Part shown: in pieces, positions 33,076-43,804 of the stretch
Layout of the letters: the number at the start of each line of letters is the position of its first letter
Numbering within the stretch: position 1 is the stretch's first letter
Origin: Onchidella celtica
Lineage: Eukaryota > Mollusca > Gastropoda > Systellommatophora > Onchidiidae
Assembly (NCBI GenBank): GCA_963931925.1
Contig: OZ007570.1
Span: forward strand, 58,849,240 to 58,913,239
Reading direction: 5' to 3'
Length of the DNA stretch: 64,000 nucleotides
Notes under the pieces: model-generated
The model's database searches: none
The model's input: the letters and a program-made list of their open reading frames with translations, nothing else
What the model was told of the DNA's origin: nothing
Program-made: the position numbers and the translations under genes

Positions 33076-34200
33076 GAAGTTAAAGGCCGAAACATCTAAT
33101 GAAAGAATCCATTCTTCCCCAAATGAGGAGTTTCTTACCACAGTCAGCTGGTGGATAGAGAGACCTTGCGTAGCGTTTCAGGAGCAAACAGACTTTACAC
33201 AGTGTGCCACCAGCCCGCAGGCATCATCGTGTTGTGTCAGTCAGAGTTCCATAAGCAATTTCACACAACTTGACAAAGTCACGAAGCGGCTTGAAAATGT
33301 AGGCGAGGCGCTGATCATTTTAGTGCCGGGAAGCCCCATTTTCCCAAAACGGGACAAACAAATAAGACATCTTTAATGTAGACTGTTAAAGTGAAATCAA
33401 ATGTAGGGCCTACTTGCATAAACAAATCATTTTTGCTTGCATTTTGTATTATGATTTTCATTTTCTATTAAGATTTTACCATGTTGAGGTGTTGGAATTT
33501 AAGACCATTTATTTGTCACTGGTTATTATGTTATTTATGTTATTTATCAAAACCTTGAAAAGGCGCCCAGATTAGTGTCAGAATATAATAGTTCAATTAT
33601 ATTGTAATTATTTTAATCGCACATATTTGAATACATTTTAATAGTCCGGTAACATTTACAGCAGTTGGCCCAGCAGTTTTACCATAACGATGAGTAATAC
33701 CCGAGACACAGGATAGCGAGACAATTCGTCATATTCCATCCGTCATCTTGCGCGCGTATCATCCATATCAACAATGCAACAATTCACACCATGCCCCTTT
33801 CATATAACTGAACGGAAAAGACTAGTATCCACTTTGTTTATACGCGCACAATTTGTGGACATATAGTGGGAGAAGGAATGGTTCGCCTCGGGTATTCTAT
33901 GTCTAGGCTAATACAAGTACACATATTTCAAGTTGAATGCAAGTTGACGGACCAGTAAATTTCAATTTTTAAAGGCCAGATGTTGTTGTGATCGTCCCAG
34001 ATTTCACCGTTATCCTACGTGGCCACTAGACCGATAACTTCAGCCCTTGGCGCTTTAGATTGAGCTAAAAGGCAGTAATGAATGTGAAAGCAGAGTGGTT
34101 GATTCAAGTGCCCTCCGTCTAATGGCATTTTTTTTAGCAGAGTTGCCAGCATGCGCCGCGAGAGATGATGCCCTTGTATTTCGTGGTGAAGCTTCTCTGC
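33076..34200. other. Spacer between two tandem arrays
   Basis: AT-rich sequence without a recognisable gene. A fragment of dispersed repeat D is at 33140-33220. Confidence 0.5.
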
Positions 34201-34204
34201 TTCG

Positions 34205-36475
34205 ATTTAAAAAAAAAAAAAAAGAGGCTGCTCACGATCATGAAATTAAGATCGCGCATGTGAAAATTCTTGACACGCAAAAAAAAAAAAAAAGAGGCTG
34301 CTCACGATCATGAAATTAAGATCGCGCATGTGAAAATTCTTGACACGCAAAAAAAAAAAAAAAAGGCTGCTCACGATCATGAAATTAAGATCGCGCATGT
34401 GAAAATTCTTGACACGCAAAAAAAAAAAAAAAAGAGGCTGCTCACGATCATGAAATTAAGATCGCGCATGTGAAAATTCTTGACACGCAAAAAAAAAAAA
34501 AAAGAGGCTGCTCACGATCATGAAATTAAGATCGCGCATGTGAAAATTCCTGACACGCAAAAAAAAAAAAAAAAGAGGTTGCTCACGATCATGAAATTAA
34601 GATCGCGCATGTGAAAATTCTTGACACGCAAAAAAAAAAAAAGAGGCTGCTCACGATCATGAAATTAAGATCGCGCATGTGAAAATTCTTGACACGCAAA
34701 AAAAAAAAAAAAAAGAGGCTGCTCACGATCATGAAATTAAGATCGCGCATGTGAAAATTCTTGACACGCAAAAAAAAAAAAAAAGAGGCTGCTCACGATC
34801 ATGAAATTAAGATCGCGCATGTGAAAATTCTTGACACGCAAAAAAAAAAAAAAAAGAGGCTGCTCACGATCATGAAATTAAGATCGCGCATGTGAAAATT
34901 CTTGACACGCAAAAAAAAAAAAAAAGAGGCTGCTCACGATCATGAAATTAAGATCGCGCATGTGAAAATTCCTGACACGCAAAAAAAAAAAAAAAAGAGG
35001 CTGCTCACGATCATGAAATTAAGATCGCGCATGTGAAAATTCTTGACACGCAAAAAAAAAAAAAAAAGAGGCTGCTCACGATCATGAAATTAAGATCGCG
35101 CATGTGAAAATTCTTGACACGCAAAAAAAAAAAAAAAAGAGGCTGCTCACGATCATGAAATTAAGATCGCGCATGTGAAAATTCTTGACACGCAAAAAAA
35201 AAAAAAAAGAGGCTGCTCACGATCATGAAATTAAGATCGCGCATGTGAAAATTCCTGACACGCAAAAAAAAAAAAAAAAGAGGCTGCTCACGATCATGAA
35301 ATTAAGATCGCGCATGTGAAAATTCTTGACACGCAAAAAAAAAAAAAAAAGAGGCTGCTCACGATCATGAAATTAAGATCGCGCATGTGAAAATTCTTGA
35401 CACGCAAAAAAAAAAAAAAAAGAGGCTGCTCACGATCATGAAATTAAGATCGCGCATGTGAAAATTCTTGACACGCAAAAAAAAAAAAAAAGAGGCTGCT
35501 CACGATCATGAAATTAAGATCGCGCATGTGAAAATTCTTGACACGCAAAAAAAAAAAAAAGAGGCTGCTCACGATCATGAAATTAAGATCGCGCATGTGA
35601 AAATTCTTGACACGCAAAAAAAAAAAAAAAAGAGGCTGCTCACGATCATGAAATTAAGATCGCGCATGTGAAAATTCTTGACACGCAAAAAAAAAAAAAA
35701 AAGAGGCTGCTCACGATCATGAAATTAAGATCGCGCATGTGAAAATTCTTGACACGCAAAAAAAAAAAAAAAGAGGCTGCTCACGATCATGAAATTAAGA
35801 TCGCGCATGTGAAAATTCTTGACACGCAAAAAAAAAAAAAAGAGGCTGCTCACGATCATGAAATTAAGATCGCGCATGTGAAAATTCTTGACACGCAAAA
35901 AAAAAAAAAAAAGAGGCTGCTCACGATCATGAAATTAAGATCGCGCATGTGAAAATTCTTGACACGCAAAAAAAAAAAAAAAGAGGCTGCTCACGATCAT
36001 GAAATTAAGATCGCGCATGTGAAAATTCTTGACACGCAAAAAAAAAAAAAAAAAGAGGTTGCTCACGATCATGAAATTAAGATCGCGCATGTGAAAATTC
36101 TTGACACGCAAAAAAAAAAAAAAAAGAGGCTGCTCACGATCATGAAATTAAGATCGCGCATGTGAAAATTCTTGACACGCAAAAAAAAAAAAAAAGAGGC
36201 TGCTCACGATCATGAAATTAAGATCGCGCATGTGAAAATTCTTGACACGCAAAAAAAAAAAAAAGAGGCTGCTCACGATCATGAAATTCAGATCGCGCAT
36301 GTGAAAATTCTTGACACGCAAAAAAAAAAAAAAAGAGGCTGCTCACGATCATGAAATTAAGATCGCGCATGTGAAAATTCTTGACACGCAAAAAAAAAAA
36401 AAAATAGGCTGCTCACGATCATGAAATTAAGATCGCGCATGTGAAAATTCTTGACACGCAAAAAAAAAAAAAAAG
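34205..36475. repeat. 70-bp satellite with A-tract in each unit, about 32 copies
   Basis: Each unit is GAGGCTGCTCACGATCATG, a second half with AAATTAAGATCGCGCATG and AAAATTCTTGACACGC, then an A-tract of 12-18 bases. Units are nearly identical apart from A-tract length and a few C/T changes. The last unit runs into unrelated sequence (GTGGGAGAGG). Short open frames in it are by-products. Confidence 0.95.
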
Positions 36476-36607
36476 TGGGAGAGGAGGGACCTCAGGACAT
36501 AATTTTTGCCCTGTGGCGATGCGAGAATTGTTTTGAAATTCTTAGAAGCCTGACATGAACTGTCAGAAGTCATAGAAAAAATTGAGAATGTAGGCCTATG
36601 CTTAAAG

Positions 36608-36780
36608 CACTGTTTCTCAATGCGGGGCCGCATGCCACATCGGTGGGGCGTGGGACCTCAGAATGGGGCATGGTGATGAACTGTACGCCAATTTATCCAA
36701 TGCTGGTAAGGCGCACATTTTTTTTTTTTTGGGGTTAAACTTGAAGTGAGGCCTGCCACAAAAAAGGCTGAGAAACATTG
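36608..36780. mobile_element. hAT-type MITE family C
   Basis: It starts CACTGTTTCTCAATG and ends GGCTGAGAAACATTG, so the termini are inverted repeats. Flanks GCTTAAAG (36600-36607) and GTTTAAAG (36781-36788) are an 8-bp duplication with one mismatch. CACTGTTTCTCA-type ends are typical of hAT elements. Confidence 0.8.
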
Positions 36781-36969
36781 GTTTAAAGAGAAGTGAAATC
36801 ATCTTGAACTTTCTTGATGGAAATGAGCTTTCATATTGTGTAAAAATCTGACACATTTTTAGTCTATAAAGTAGATATGAAATCAATTTGAAATTCTTGG
36901 TAGACGGAAATAAGCTGTCACGTGTTAAATGTGGTGCATATTTAGAGCTTAAAAAGATCTACGTGTATG

Positions 36970-38164
36970 TGTCACGAGTGGAGTGAGTGCAATTAAGGGG
37001 ATTGCTACAGAGCGGGTGTAGAGTAAGTAAGGACTCACAGTAGACAGCAAGTTAAGCGTGCTGTTGTGAGTAGTAGTGGGGGCGGGGTCTGAAGGAGGCG
37101 AAAGCGCTGTATAACTATCACTGCAAGTTAGAAGGTCCTAGGGAGCGGATCTATGAATAATAGCCCATCGGGCAGAGATAAAAGGAAGCAGTCGAGAAGA
37201 CTAGTGAGAGTCTTTCCAGTTATGACTGGTATGTAGAATGTTGATTGATTATTATGATTGAGGTATTATATTATATTCGTCTATTACCATGATGTGAATA
37301 AGTATATGTGAGGAATGTGGAAGTCCTTGATATTGGATATAGCAATGTGCGCCATGAGCGATAGATGAAAGTGAGTTCATGGATTTGTAGCGCGAGTGAG
37401 TAGTGTGTACTCCGATGGAAGTGTGTTACCGTAAGATGTGTGGCGAGTGAAAGGTGAACTAGTGTGTGTACGCTTCATGGATTGTAAGGAGAGGTGGAGT
37501 GAATAGAAATGGTAGGGTATTATACCAATGTAATGTTATTCTTGTAGGTGTCGGGGACGGGCCGCAGAGCCACCTCGATGAGCACAGGGGATAGGCCAGC
37601 ATAGGGCCGGAGGCCACACATAGGCCAGAAGTGAGGCTGTCAGTGCAGGACAGTAGAGGCACATAAAGTCGTGGCAGTCAGGCCACGGACAGGGACGTAG
37701 ATATGAGAGTGAATGAGATACTATATTGTTGCCATGTTGATAGGCTAGTGAACTGATATTATGTTGTTGCCATGTTGATGGCTATGGAAATAATAATGTG
37801 TTATTGCCCTGCGGAGGTGCTAGGGGAGTGCTAAGGTGTATGACAATAGGAAGGTGATATTGAGAGACTGCGGTGCCAGTGAATCATTAATGTACTATTA
37901 AGACCCTGAGGGGAGAGGCTGAGGCCGAAGTGCCTTTAGGAGTAACTACCGGATTGTGGATCCGAGGGAGCGTGTGTGTGAGAATAAGGCCGTTGTACGG
38001 CAGTCATTTCAATAATATAATATATGTAATTGCGCTATTATATGTATAATTATGTTTAATAAATGTGTGAGTCTGATGGGTTGTTCTGTTAAGTGTTAAA
38101 CTTGTTTGTTCGTGACTGTTGTCCTGTCATACTTATTACATCTCCCAGTCTGGGATTTGTGACA
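36970..38164 (+). repeat. 5' LTR (1195 bp)
   Basis: It starts TGTCACGAGTGGAG and ends GGGATTTGTGACA with perfect 6-bp inverted termini. GATAAAAGG near 37178 may serve as a TATA-like element, and AATAAA near 38058 as the poly(A) signal before the LTR end; both are inferences from position. Short open frames in the LTR recur in all copies and look non-coding. Confidence 0.95.
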
Positions 38165-38270
38165 CTGGGGGCTCGTCCGTTGTGACACTGGGGGCTCGTC
38201 CGTTGTGACACTGGGGGCTCGTCCGTTGTGACATTGGGGGCTCGTCCGTTGTGACACTGGGGGCTCGTCC
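38159..38270 (+). promoter_or_regulatory. Five-fold repeated primer-binding site (23-bp tandem)
   Basis: Directly after the LTR, TGGGGGCTCGTCC occurs at 38166, 38189, 38212, 38235 and 38258, spaced 23 bases. Each of the first four is followed by G-TT-GTGACA, the last bases of the LTR. TGGGGGCTCGTCCG equals the first 14 bases of the well-known tRNA-Pro primer-binding site of murine leukaemia virus, so tRNA-Pro priming is inferred. One site is normal; five is not. Confidence 0.85.
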
Positions 38271-39210
38271 TGTTTACCTGTGGTCATTTTGACATTGTGT
38301 ATTCGTTATATCTAGTTGTTTTTCTGTTGTGCTAGGAATTCGTGCTGTTGTCTTTGTTCGTGGGATGAATGGAAATTTCATGATGGTATGATTTATGTAT
38401 GTTTATGAATAATAATATGTATTGATGCATGTATTTTGATGAGTATGTATTAATGTGTACTTAAATTTCTGCAGAGTGTGTGTGCCAGCCTGTAGAGGTC
38501 AAGCAGCCAGAGCTCCGAGGAAGGGGAGAAATTGAAATCTAGGGTCGAAGTTAAGTAAAAGTCAAAAATTTTGTACCCTGGATTAAGGGCTGTCTTTTCT
38601 TCTGTCTTTTTCCGCTGTTTTTCTGTTTTTGTCGTAATTGATTGTACGGGCGGTGGCGCGGGGTTGCTGTGTTGAACTTAGTTTATCCTTTTAAAAAGGT
38701 GTGGTAAACTTTGGAACTTCGTTCATCACAGTGAACAGTTCTATAGGGACCTGTATTTTTGTTTAGATTGTAGCGTTCTATCTTCCTCGTTGTTTTAGGA
38801 AGACGTTTCTCTTGTCCTTCTCCTCCCTATCTGTAGATACGTTCCTTTTTTTCAGACTCTGTTCTTGTTTGTACCGTGTTGTGTAATCGGCGTAGTAGGT
38901 TGCATTTTTTTTTCCATTATAGTTTTTTTTGTAGAAGCTTTGTCCTAGTCTAGTTCGTTGTTCCTCGACGTCCTTGTGGTCTTCCTACTGAAATTCTTCA
39001 TTCTTGTCGTTTTTATTTTCTTTTATAATTAATAGTGCATACATTTTATAGATATAGAATTAGTTTTGCTGTAAAGGTAAATTTCTGAATTGTATTCTGA
39101 ACTGGGTATTGTTATATCTGGTGTGATCTCAGGTCTCTGGTCGTATCGTTAGTGATCATACCGACAGGTTGGTTGTCTTATAATAGATACCATAACCATA
39201 AATCGGTGAA
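38271..39210 (+). other. Untranslated leader of the LTR element
   Basis: About 940 bases of T-rich sequence between the primer-site array and the gag start. No reading frame is recognised. It may contain packaging or translation signals, but none can be identified by eye. Confidence 0.6.
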
Positions 39211-41613
39211 ATGGCGGAACTCCAACAACTAATGAAGTTGGGTAAGGAACTTGGCCTGGAGGGAGAAGAGCTACGCGGCTGGATTAAAGAACAGCAGGCA
39301 GATTTGCGCGATGAGCGTGCTAAGGATAGAGAGCGAGAAAAAGAGGCTAAGGCTCAGGAGCAGGAGAGAGAGGCTAAGGATAAGGAAGAGGAAAGAGAGT
39401 TTAAGTTAAAGGCTCAGCAACAGGAAAGAGAGGCTAAGGCTCAGGAGCAGGAGAGGGAGTTTAAGTTAAAGGAGTTAGAAGCTCAGCAACAGGAGAGACA
39501 GGCTAGGGAAAGGGAGCAGGAGATAAAGTTAAGGGAGATAGAAGCTAGGGATAACCAACAGGAGAGAGAGACGCGAATGAGAATCGCGGAGTTGGAAAGC
39601 CAAAAGAATGCGCCAACAGAAGCAGTTGAGCGGCAGGTACACAATAAAGGTGGTGTTAGGATTAAGCTCCCTACGTTCGACGACCGGAAGGACGACATAG
39701 ACGCCTTCCTTTACAGGTTCGAACTGAACGCACAATTGCAATGGGGGGAAAATAAGGAATTATGGGCCACGTACCTGGCGTCTCTATTGCAGGGGCGAGC
39801 GTTAACCTACTTTAAAGAGCTACAGCGCGAAGACGTGCAAGATTACGATAAGCTGAAGGCTTTGCTGCTTCGCCGATTTGCGCGTACCGAGGAATACTTC
39901 CGGGAGCAGTTTAGGCGGGCACGTGCAGATACCAGGGAGGACTTTGCTGCCTTCGTCGCGAGACTAACTGAGTATTTCGCGAACTGGGTAGACTTGGCGC
40001 ATGTGGGCGCGGATTTTGCTAAACTGAAAGACTTAATGATCCGTGACCAGCTGTACGCGTCGTGCCACAAAGATCTGGTGGCTTTCCTGAAAGAGAACGA
40101 ACCCGCGACGGTGCAGGAGGCGTCTAAGTTGGCGGAAGCATACCGTACGGCACATCCGTCCAAACCAGTCGCCAGGGCGTACGTCCAAGATGCTGGGTAC
40201 GTCGCCGTTGTCGAGGGGTCGCCGGCAGGACTTAGGGACAGGTCGCGTCAGCGTGGTGCCTATAGCGGGCAAGCCCAGGGGCAGCGTAGGGGCTATCACC
40301 AATCACCGGCATATGGATCCGGTAAGTTTGACCGAGCAGGAGGGCTAGGTCGCGGTAATGGCCGGGGGCGATTTGTGACCTTTGCCGATGACCGACGGCA
40401 TAGGGACTCTAGTTCCGGTCGCGATGGGTCACGGGGACCCAGGCCTAGTGCAGCACAGGGAGCGGAGTGTTGGACTTGCGGACGCGTGGGTCACTTTTCG
40501 CGCGAGTGTAGGGCCGCGAAGTGTTGGAACTGCGGAAGAGCAGATCACATCAGCGTGAACTGCCCTGCAGGTAGGATAGCCGCGAACGTGGACAATAGCT
40601 CCAGTCCATGTTCCCCAAATAAATTTCATCATGCGGCTGCGTGTGTTACATCGGACAACGGAGGCGGACAGTATTCTAAGTGTCCCAGTTGTGAGAAGTT
40701 ACTATCTTCCGGTGTTTTACCTTGTGGGAGAAAGATCCCCGTTATAAATTCATGTCATACAGGGGGTGGTCTTAGGGTTTATCCGGGGTTTGTTGGGGAC
40801 GAACCGGTCTCGGTTTTACGAGATACAGGATCTACTGTTGTGGGAGTGCATAGAGACTGCATTCGGGATTCACAGCTTACAGGTGAGACTGTCCCGTGCA
40901 TCCAATTTTCGGGGGCCATTGAGAAATTACCAATGGCAAGAATAGTGATAGATACACCTTTCCTTAGCGGGGAAGTCGAAGCAGTCGTTGGTTGTTTTCC
41001 AGGCGCCCAGCTCATCATTGGGAATGTATCACGGGTGGTTTCCCCTTCCGATGAGAACGTGCAAGCATGGTCGCAATCAAAAGGTATTGACTTTTGCGCC
41101 GCGGTCGAAACACGTCGACGGGTAGCGGATAAAGATAAGATTAGACCTTTGGCGACGCCAGCGGTCAACCTAGATATCACGCCAGAGCGCTTGGCGAGAT
41201 TACAAAGGGAGGACCCATCATTAAACCCATGTTTTGGGGAAGCGCGAACCGAGAAAACGAGGAGATATAAGAACGGGTCGTCCTCCTTTTTTGTTCAGGG
41301 GGGCATTCTGTTCCGTATGTACGTCACAGTGGCTTCCGTTCAAAAGCAGGTCGTGGTGCCACGGTCGTTAATTGCTACAGTATTGCGTCTGGCCCATGAT
41401 GTTCCATTAGCGGGTCATATGGGAAGTACTAGAACCAAGCAGAGAGTTCTGAAAGATTTTTATTGGCCGTCAGTATACAGAGATGTACGTTTATATTGTA
41501 AGACGTGCAGAGCGTGCCAAAAGACGACGCATAAGGGTCGTTCACCCCAGGCTCCTCGTCAAAAGATCCCCACGGTTTCGGAACCGTTTAAAAAGGTTTC
41601 AGTACCTTGTTGA
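39211..41613 (+). CDS. Gag-protease-integrase(N) polyprotein of the Gmr1-like element
   Basis: This 800-residue frame starts at an ATG in AGTGAAATGGCG-like context (GGTGAAATGGCG). Residues about 1-140 are a highly charged Lys/Glu/Gln coiled coil. About 150-320 form a retrotransposon gag/capsid domain (FDDRKDDIDAFLYRFE, LLQGRALTYF). Two CCHC zinc knuckles follow from about residue 420: CWTCGRVGHFSREC and CWNCGRADHISVNC. A retropepsin-like active site is at about 538 (LRDTGSTVVGV). Residues about 725-790 are the integrase zinc-binding domain, with H..H in LAHDVPLAGHMG and CKTCRAC. The frame stops at 41611-41613 just after the zinc domain, where the integrase catalytic core should begin. The deletion there is inferred from the jump into integrase C-terminal sequence in the next frame. 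Confidence 0.9.
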   Translation: MAELQQLMKLGKELGLEGEELRGWIKEQQADLRDERAKDREREKEAKAQEQEREAKDKEEEREFKLKAQQQEREAKAQEQEREFKLKELEAQQQERQAREREQEIKLREIEARDNQQERETRMRIAELESQKNAPTEAVERQVHNKGGVRIKLPTFDDRKDDIDAFLYRFELNAQLQWGENKELWATYLASLLQGRALTYFKELQREDVQDYDKLKALLLRRFARTEEYFREQFRRARADTREDFAAFVARLTEYFANWVDLAHVGADFAKLKDLMIRDQLYASCHKDLVAFLKENEPATVQEASKLAEAYRTAHPSKPVARAYVQDAGYVAVVEGSPAGLRDRSRQRGAYSGQAQGQRRGYHQSPAYGSGKFDRAGGLGRGNGRGRFVTFADDRRHRDSSSGRDGSRGPRPSAAQGAECWTCGRVGHFSRECRAAKCWNCGRADHISVNCPAGRIAANVDNSSSPCSPNKFHHAAACVTSDNGGGQYSKCPSCEKLLSSGVLPCGRKIPVINSCHTGGGLRVYPGFVGDEPVSVLRDTGSTVVGVHRDCIRDSQLTGETVPCIQFSGAIEKLPMARIVIDTPFLSGEVEAVVGCFPGAQLIIGNVSRVVSPSDENVQAWSQSKGIDFCAAVETRRRVADKDKIRPLATPAVNLDITPERLARLQREDPSLNPCFGEARTEKTRRYKNGSSSFFVQGGILFRMYVTVASVQKQVVVPRSLIATVLRLAHDVPLAGHMGSTRTKQRVLKDFYWPSVYRDVRLYCKTCRACQKTTHKGRSPQAPRQKIPTVSEPFKKVSVPC

Positions 41614-43447
41614 TTTAAGAGAAAGACTATCTGCAGCGCGCACTATAGCAGAAGAAGCTTCTGGTATCGCTTCGAAAAGAGCAAAAGACTATAAAGATAG
41701 AGGGTCCAAACTGAGAATTTTTAAGCCAGGAGACAAGGTTCTGCTGTTGTTACCTACGGACCATAATAAGTTATTGATGACATGGAAAGGTCCTTATGTT
41801 ATTGAGCGAGTTGTTTCAAAGGTAGATTACGCTATCCACATTGATGGAGCGAGTAAGGTTTTCCATGTTAACATGCTACAGAGATTTTATGAGAGACCAC
41901 AGTATCTGTGTGCACAGACAAGACCAAAGGAGACTGTCTTCTCTACCGCTTGTACGGGGGTCGTAGACCAGTTGGACTGTGACGTAAGCGACACCGAGGC
42001 GCAGGAAGAGTTACAAATTCAATTGCCGGAGTTAACTGCGACACAAGGTTACAGGGACGTAAAAATTAACCCTGACCTTACGAGTTCAAGGAGTAGGGAA
42101 CTTGAGACCCTGTTAGCGTCATTTCCGGATGTTGTTACGGATTTGCCGGGTCGCACTACGGTGATCCAGCACCAAATAAAGTTGACTTCGGATAAGCCAG
42201 TATTTCTTAGACCGTACCCGCTGCCTTTTTCTTCGAGAGATAGAGTCATAAAGGAAGTGGAGTCAATGCTGAAGTTAGATGTGATAGAACCATCAACATC
42301 GCCGTATTCATCACCCATCGTCCTCGTGAAAAAACTCGATGGATCGGTGCGGTTCTGTATTGATTTTCGAAGATTGAACACTATTACGGTAGGCGATAGG
42401 GAGCCTATTCCGTTTCAGGAGGAATTAATAGCTTCATTGGCCGGGTCCACGTGGTTTTCCAAGATAGATTTGACGAAAGGGTATGGGGAAATCCCGCTTA
42501 CTGAGGAGTCTAAACAATACACGGCGTTCCAAACGCCCATGGGATTATTCCAATTTAAGGTCATGCCATTTGGGTTGGTAAACGCGCCAGCGACGTTTGC
42601 ACGATTAATGAGATTAGTGTTGAAGGACATACCTAATGTCGTGTCATTCTTTGATGATATAGCATGCCATACGTCGACATGGTCTGATCATATTCAGACA
42701 CTAACAGTAATTTTTCAACGATTACGTCATTTTGGGTTAACTGCTAAACCCGCAAAGATGGATTTGGCATGTCCAGAGATAATATTCTTAGGACATATTG
42801 TGGGTAGAGGTGTTCAGAGACCTGAAGAAACAAAAATTGACAAGTTAGTAGGGTTGCAAATCCCTAAAACAAAGAAACAAGTCAGAAGCTTAGTCGGAAT
42901 TTTAAATTATTACAGAAAGTTCATTCCAAATTTTTCCTCCTTGTCATCTTCTCTTACTGACCTTACTAAGAAGGGACAACCCGATAAGGTCCAGTGGACG
43001 TCTGAATGTCAGACAGCATTTGATAATTTGGTGACAGCATTATCATCGTCACCCATTCTGATATTACCCGATTTTCGATCTAATTTTATCCTCAGAACGG
43101 ATGCGTCGGACTCTGGTGTCGGCGCTTGTCTTCTACAGGAGAAGAACGAATGTCTCCATCCTGTATGTTATGTCAGTAGGAAGTTATTGCAGAGAGAAAG
43201 AAAGTATTCTGTGATAGAGCGTGAGTGTCTTGCCATTGTCTGGTCCGTCCAGAAACTAGGACGTTATCTCATGGGACGAGAATTTTGTATCCAGACAGAC
43301 CACAAGCCACTGACATTTTTGTCGAAGAATCGTTCGTCCAGCCCACGCTTGTCTAGATGGGCATTGGCTTTGCAGCCGTATACCTTCGTTATTCAACCAA
43401 TTCCAGGAACCAGCAATCATATCGCCGACTACCTTAGTCGAGCCTAG
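41604..43447 (+). CDS. Integrase C-terminus, reverse transcriptase and RNase H
   Basis: The open frame extends back to 41483, but similarity begins near 41604. First comes an integrase C-terminal segment with a GPY-type motif (MTWKGPYVIERV, FHVNMLQRFYERP). It is followed by a Ty3/gypsy reverse transcriptase: RPYPLPFSSRDR, STSPYSSPIVLVKKLDGS, FCIDFRRLN, FSKIDLTKGY, FQFKVMPFGLVNAPATF and the catalytic FFDDI near 42647-42661. RNase H follows (LRTDASDSGVGACL near 43093, ERECLAIVWSV, IQTDHKPLTFL) and ends with IADYLSRA at 43447. The frame is shifted relative to the gag frame. No integrase lies downstream, so the pol order is integrase before reverse transcriptase. FFDD in place of the commoner YxDD is a mild variant. 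Confidence 0.9.
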
Positions 43448-43804
43448 GGGAAGATTTCAGGAGCTTATACATCGGAGGACAGGAACATTGACAGGATCTG
43501 TGTGAATAAGTCGACTTTAAAATATTGACATTATAAATATGATATGAAGAATGGTTGATAGGTTGAATGGGTTTTTTGATTCTGTATTAAGTATTGTGAT
43601 TAGTTAGCTATTCATGATGTGACACATATATGCATATTGCAGGCCATATTGATCCCCATATTTTCCCCTGATTTCGGTATTTTATATACTGGGGGAACTG
43701 CTAGGTCATTTTTCTAGTGTAGGTATTGCTCACGCTCACTCGTTGACAGTCATCTTGATGCGATTTGAAATTAATTGCATTAATTTTTTTGGGGTGGGGG
43801 ATGA
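43448..43804 (+). other. 3' untranslated region and polypurine tract of the LTR element
   Basis: About 360 non-coding bases. They end in a T-run followed by GGGGTGGGGGATGA immediately before the 3' LTR, the position where plus-strand synthesis is primed in LTR elements. Confidence 0.8.

Noticed and set aside
34095-36354. Lys-rich short proteins in the 70-bp satellite
   Set aside because: Repeated by-products of the A-tract satellite.
38096-38287. Minus-strand frame with a repeated QRTSPQCH motif, resembling an array
   Set aside because: It is the five-fold 23-bp primer-site repeat read in reverse. Repeats are contiguous without spacers, so it is not a CRISPR array either.
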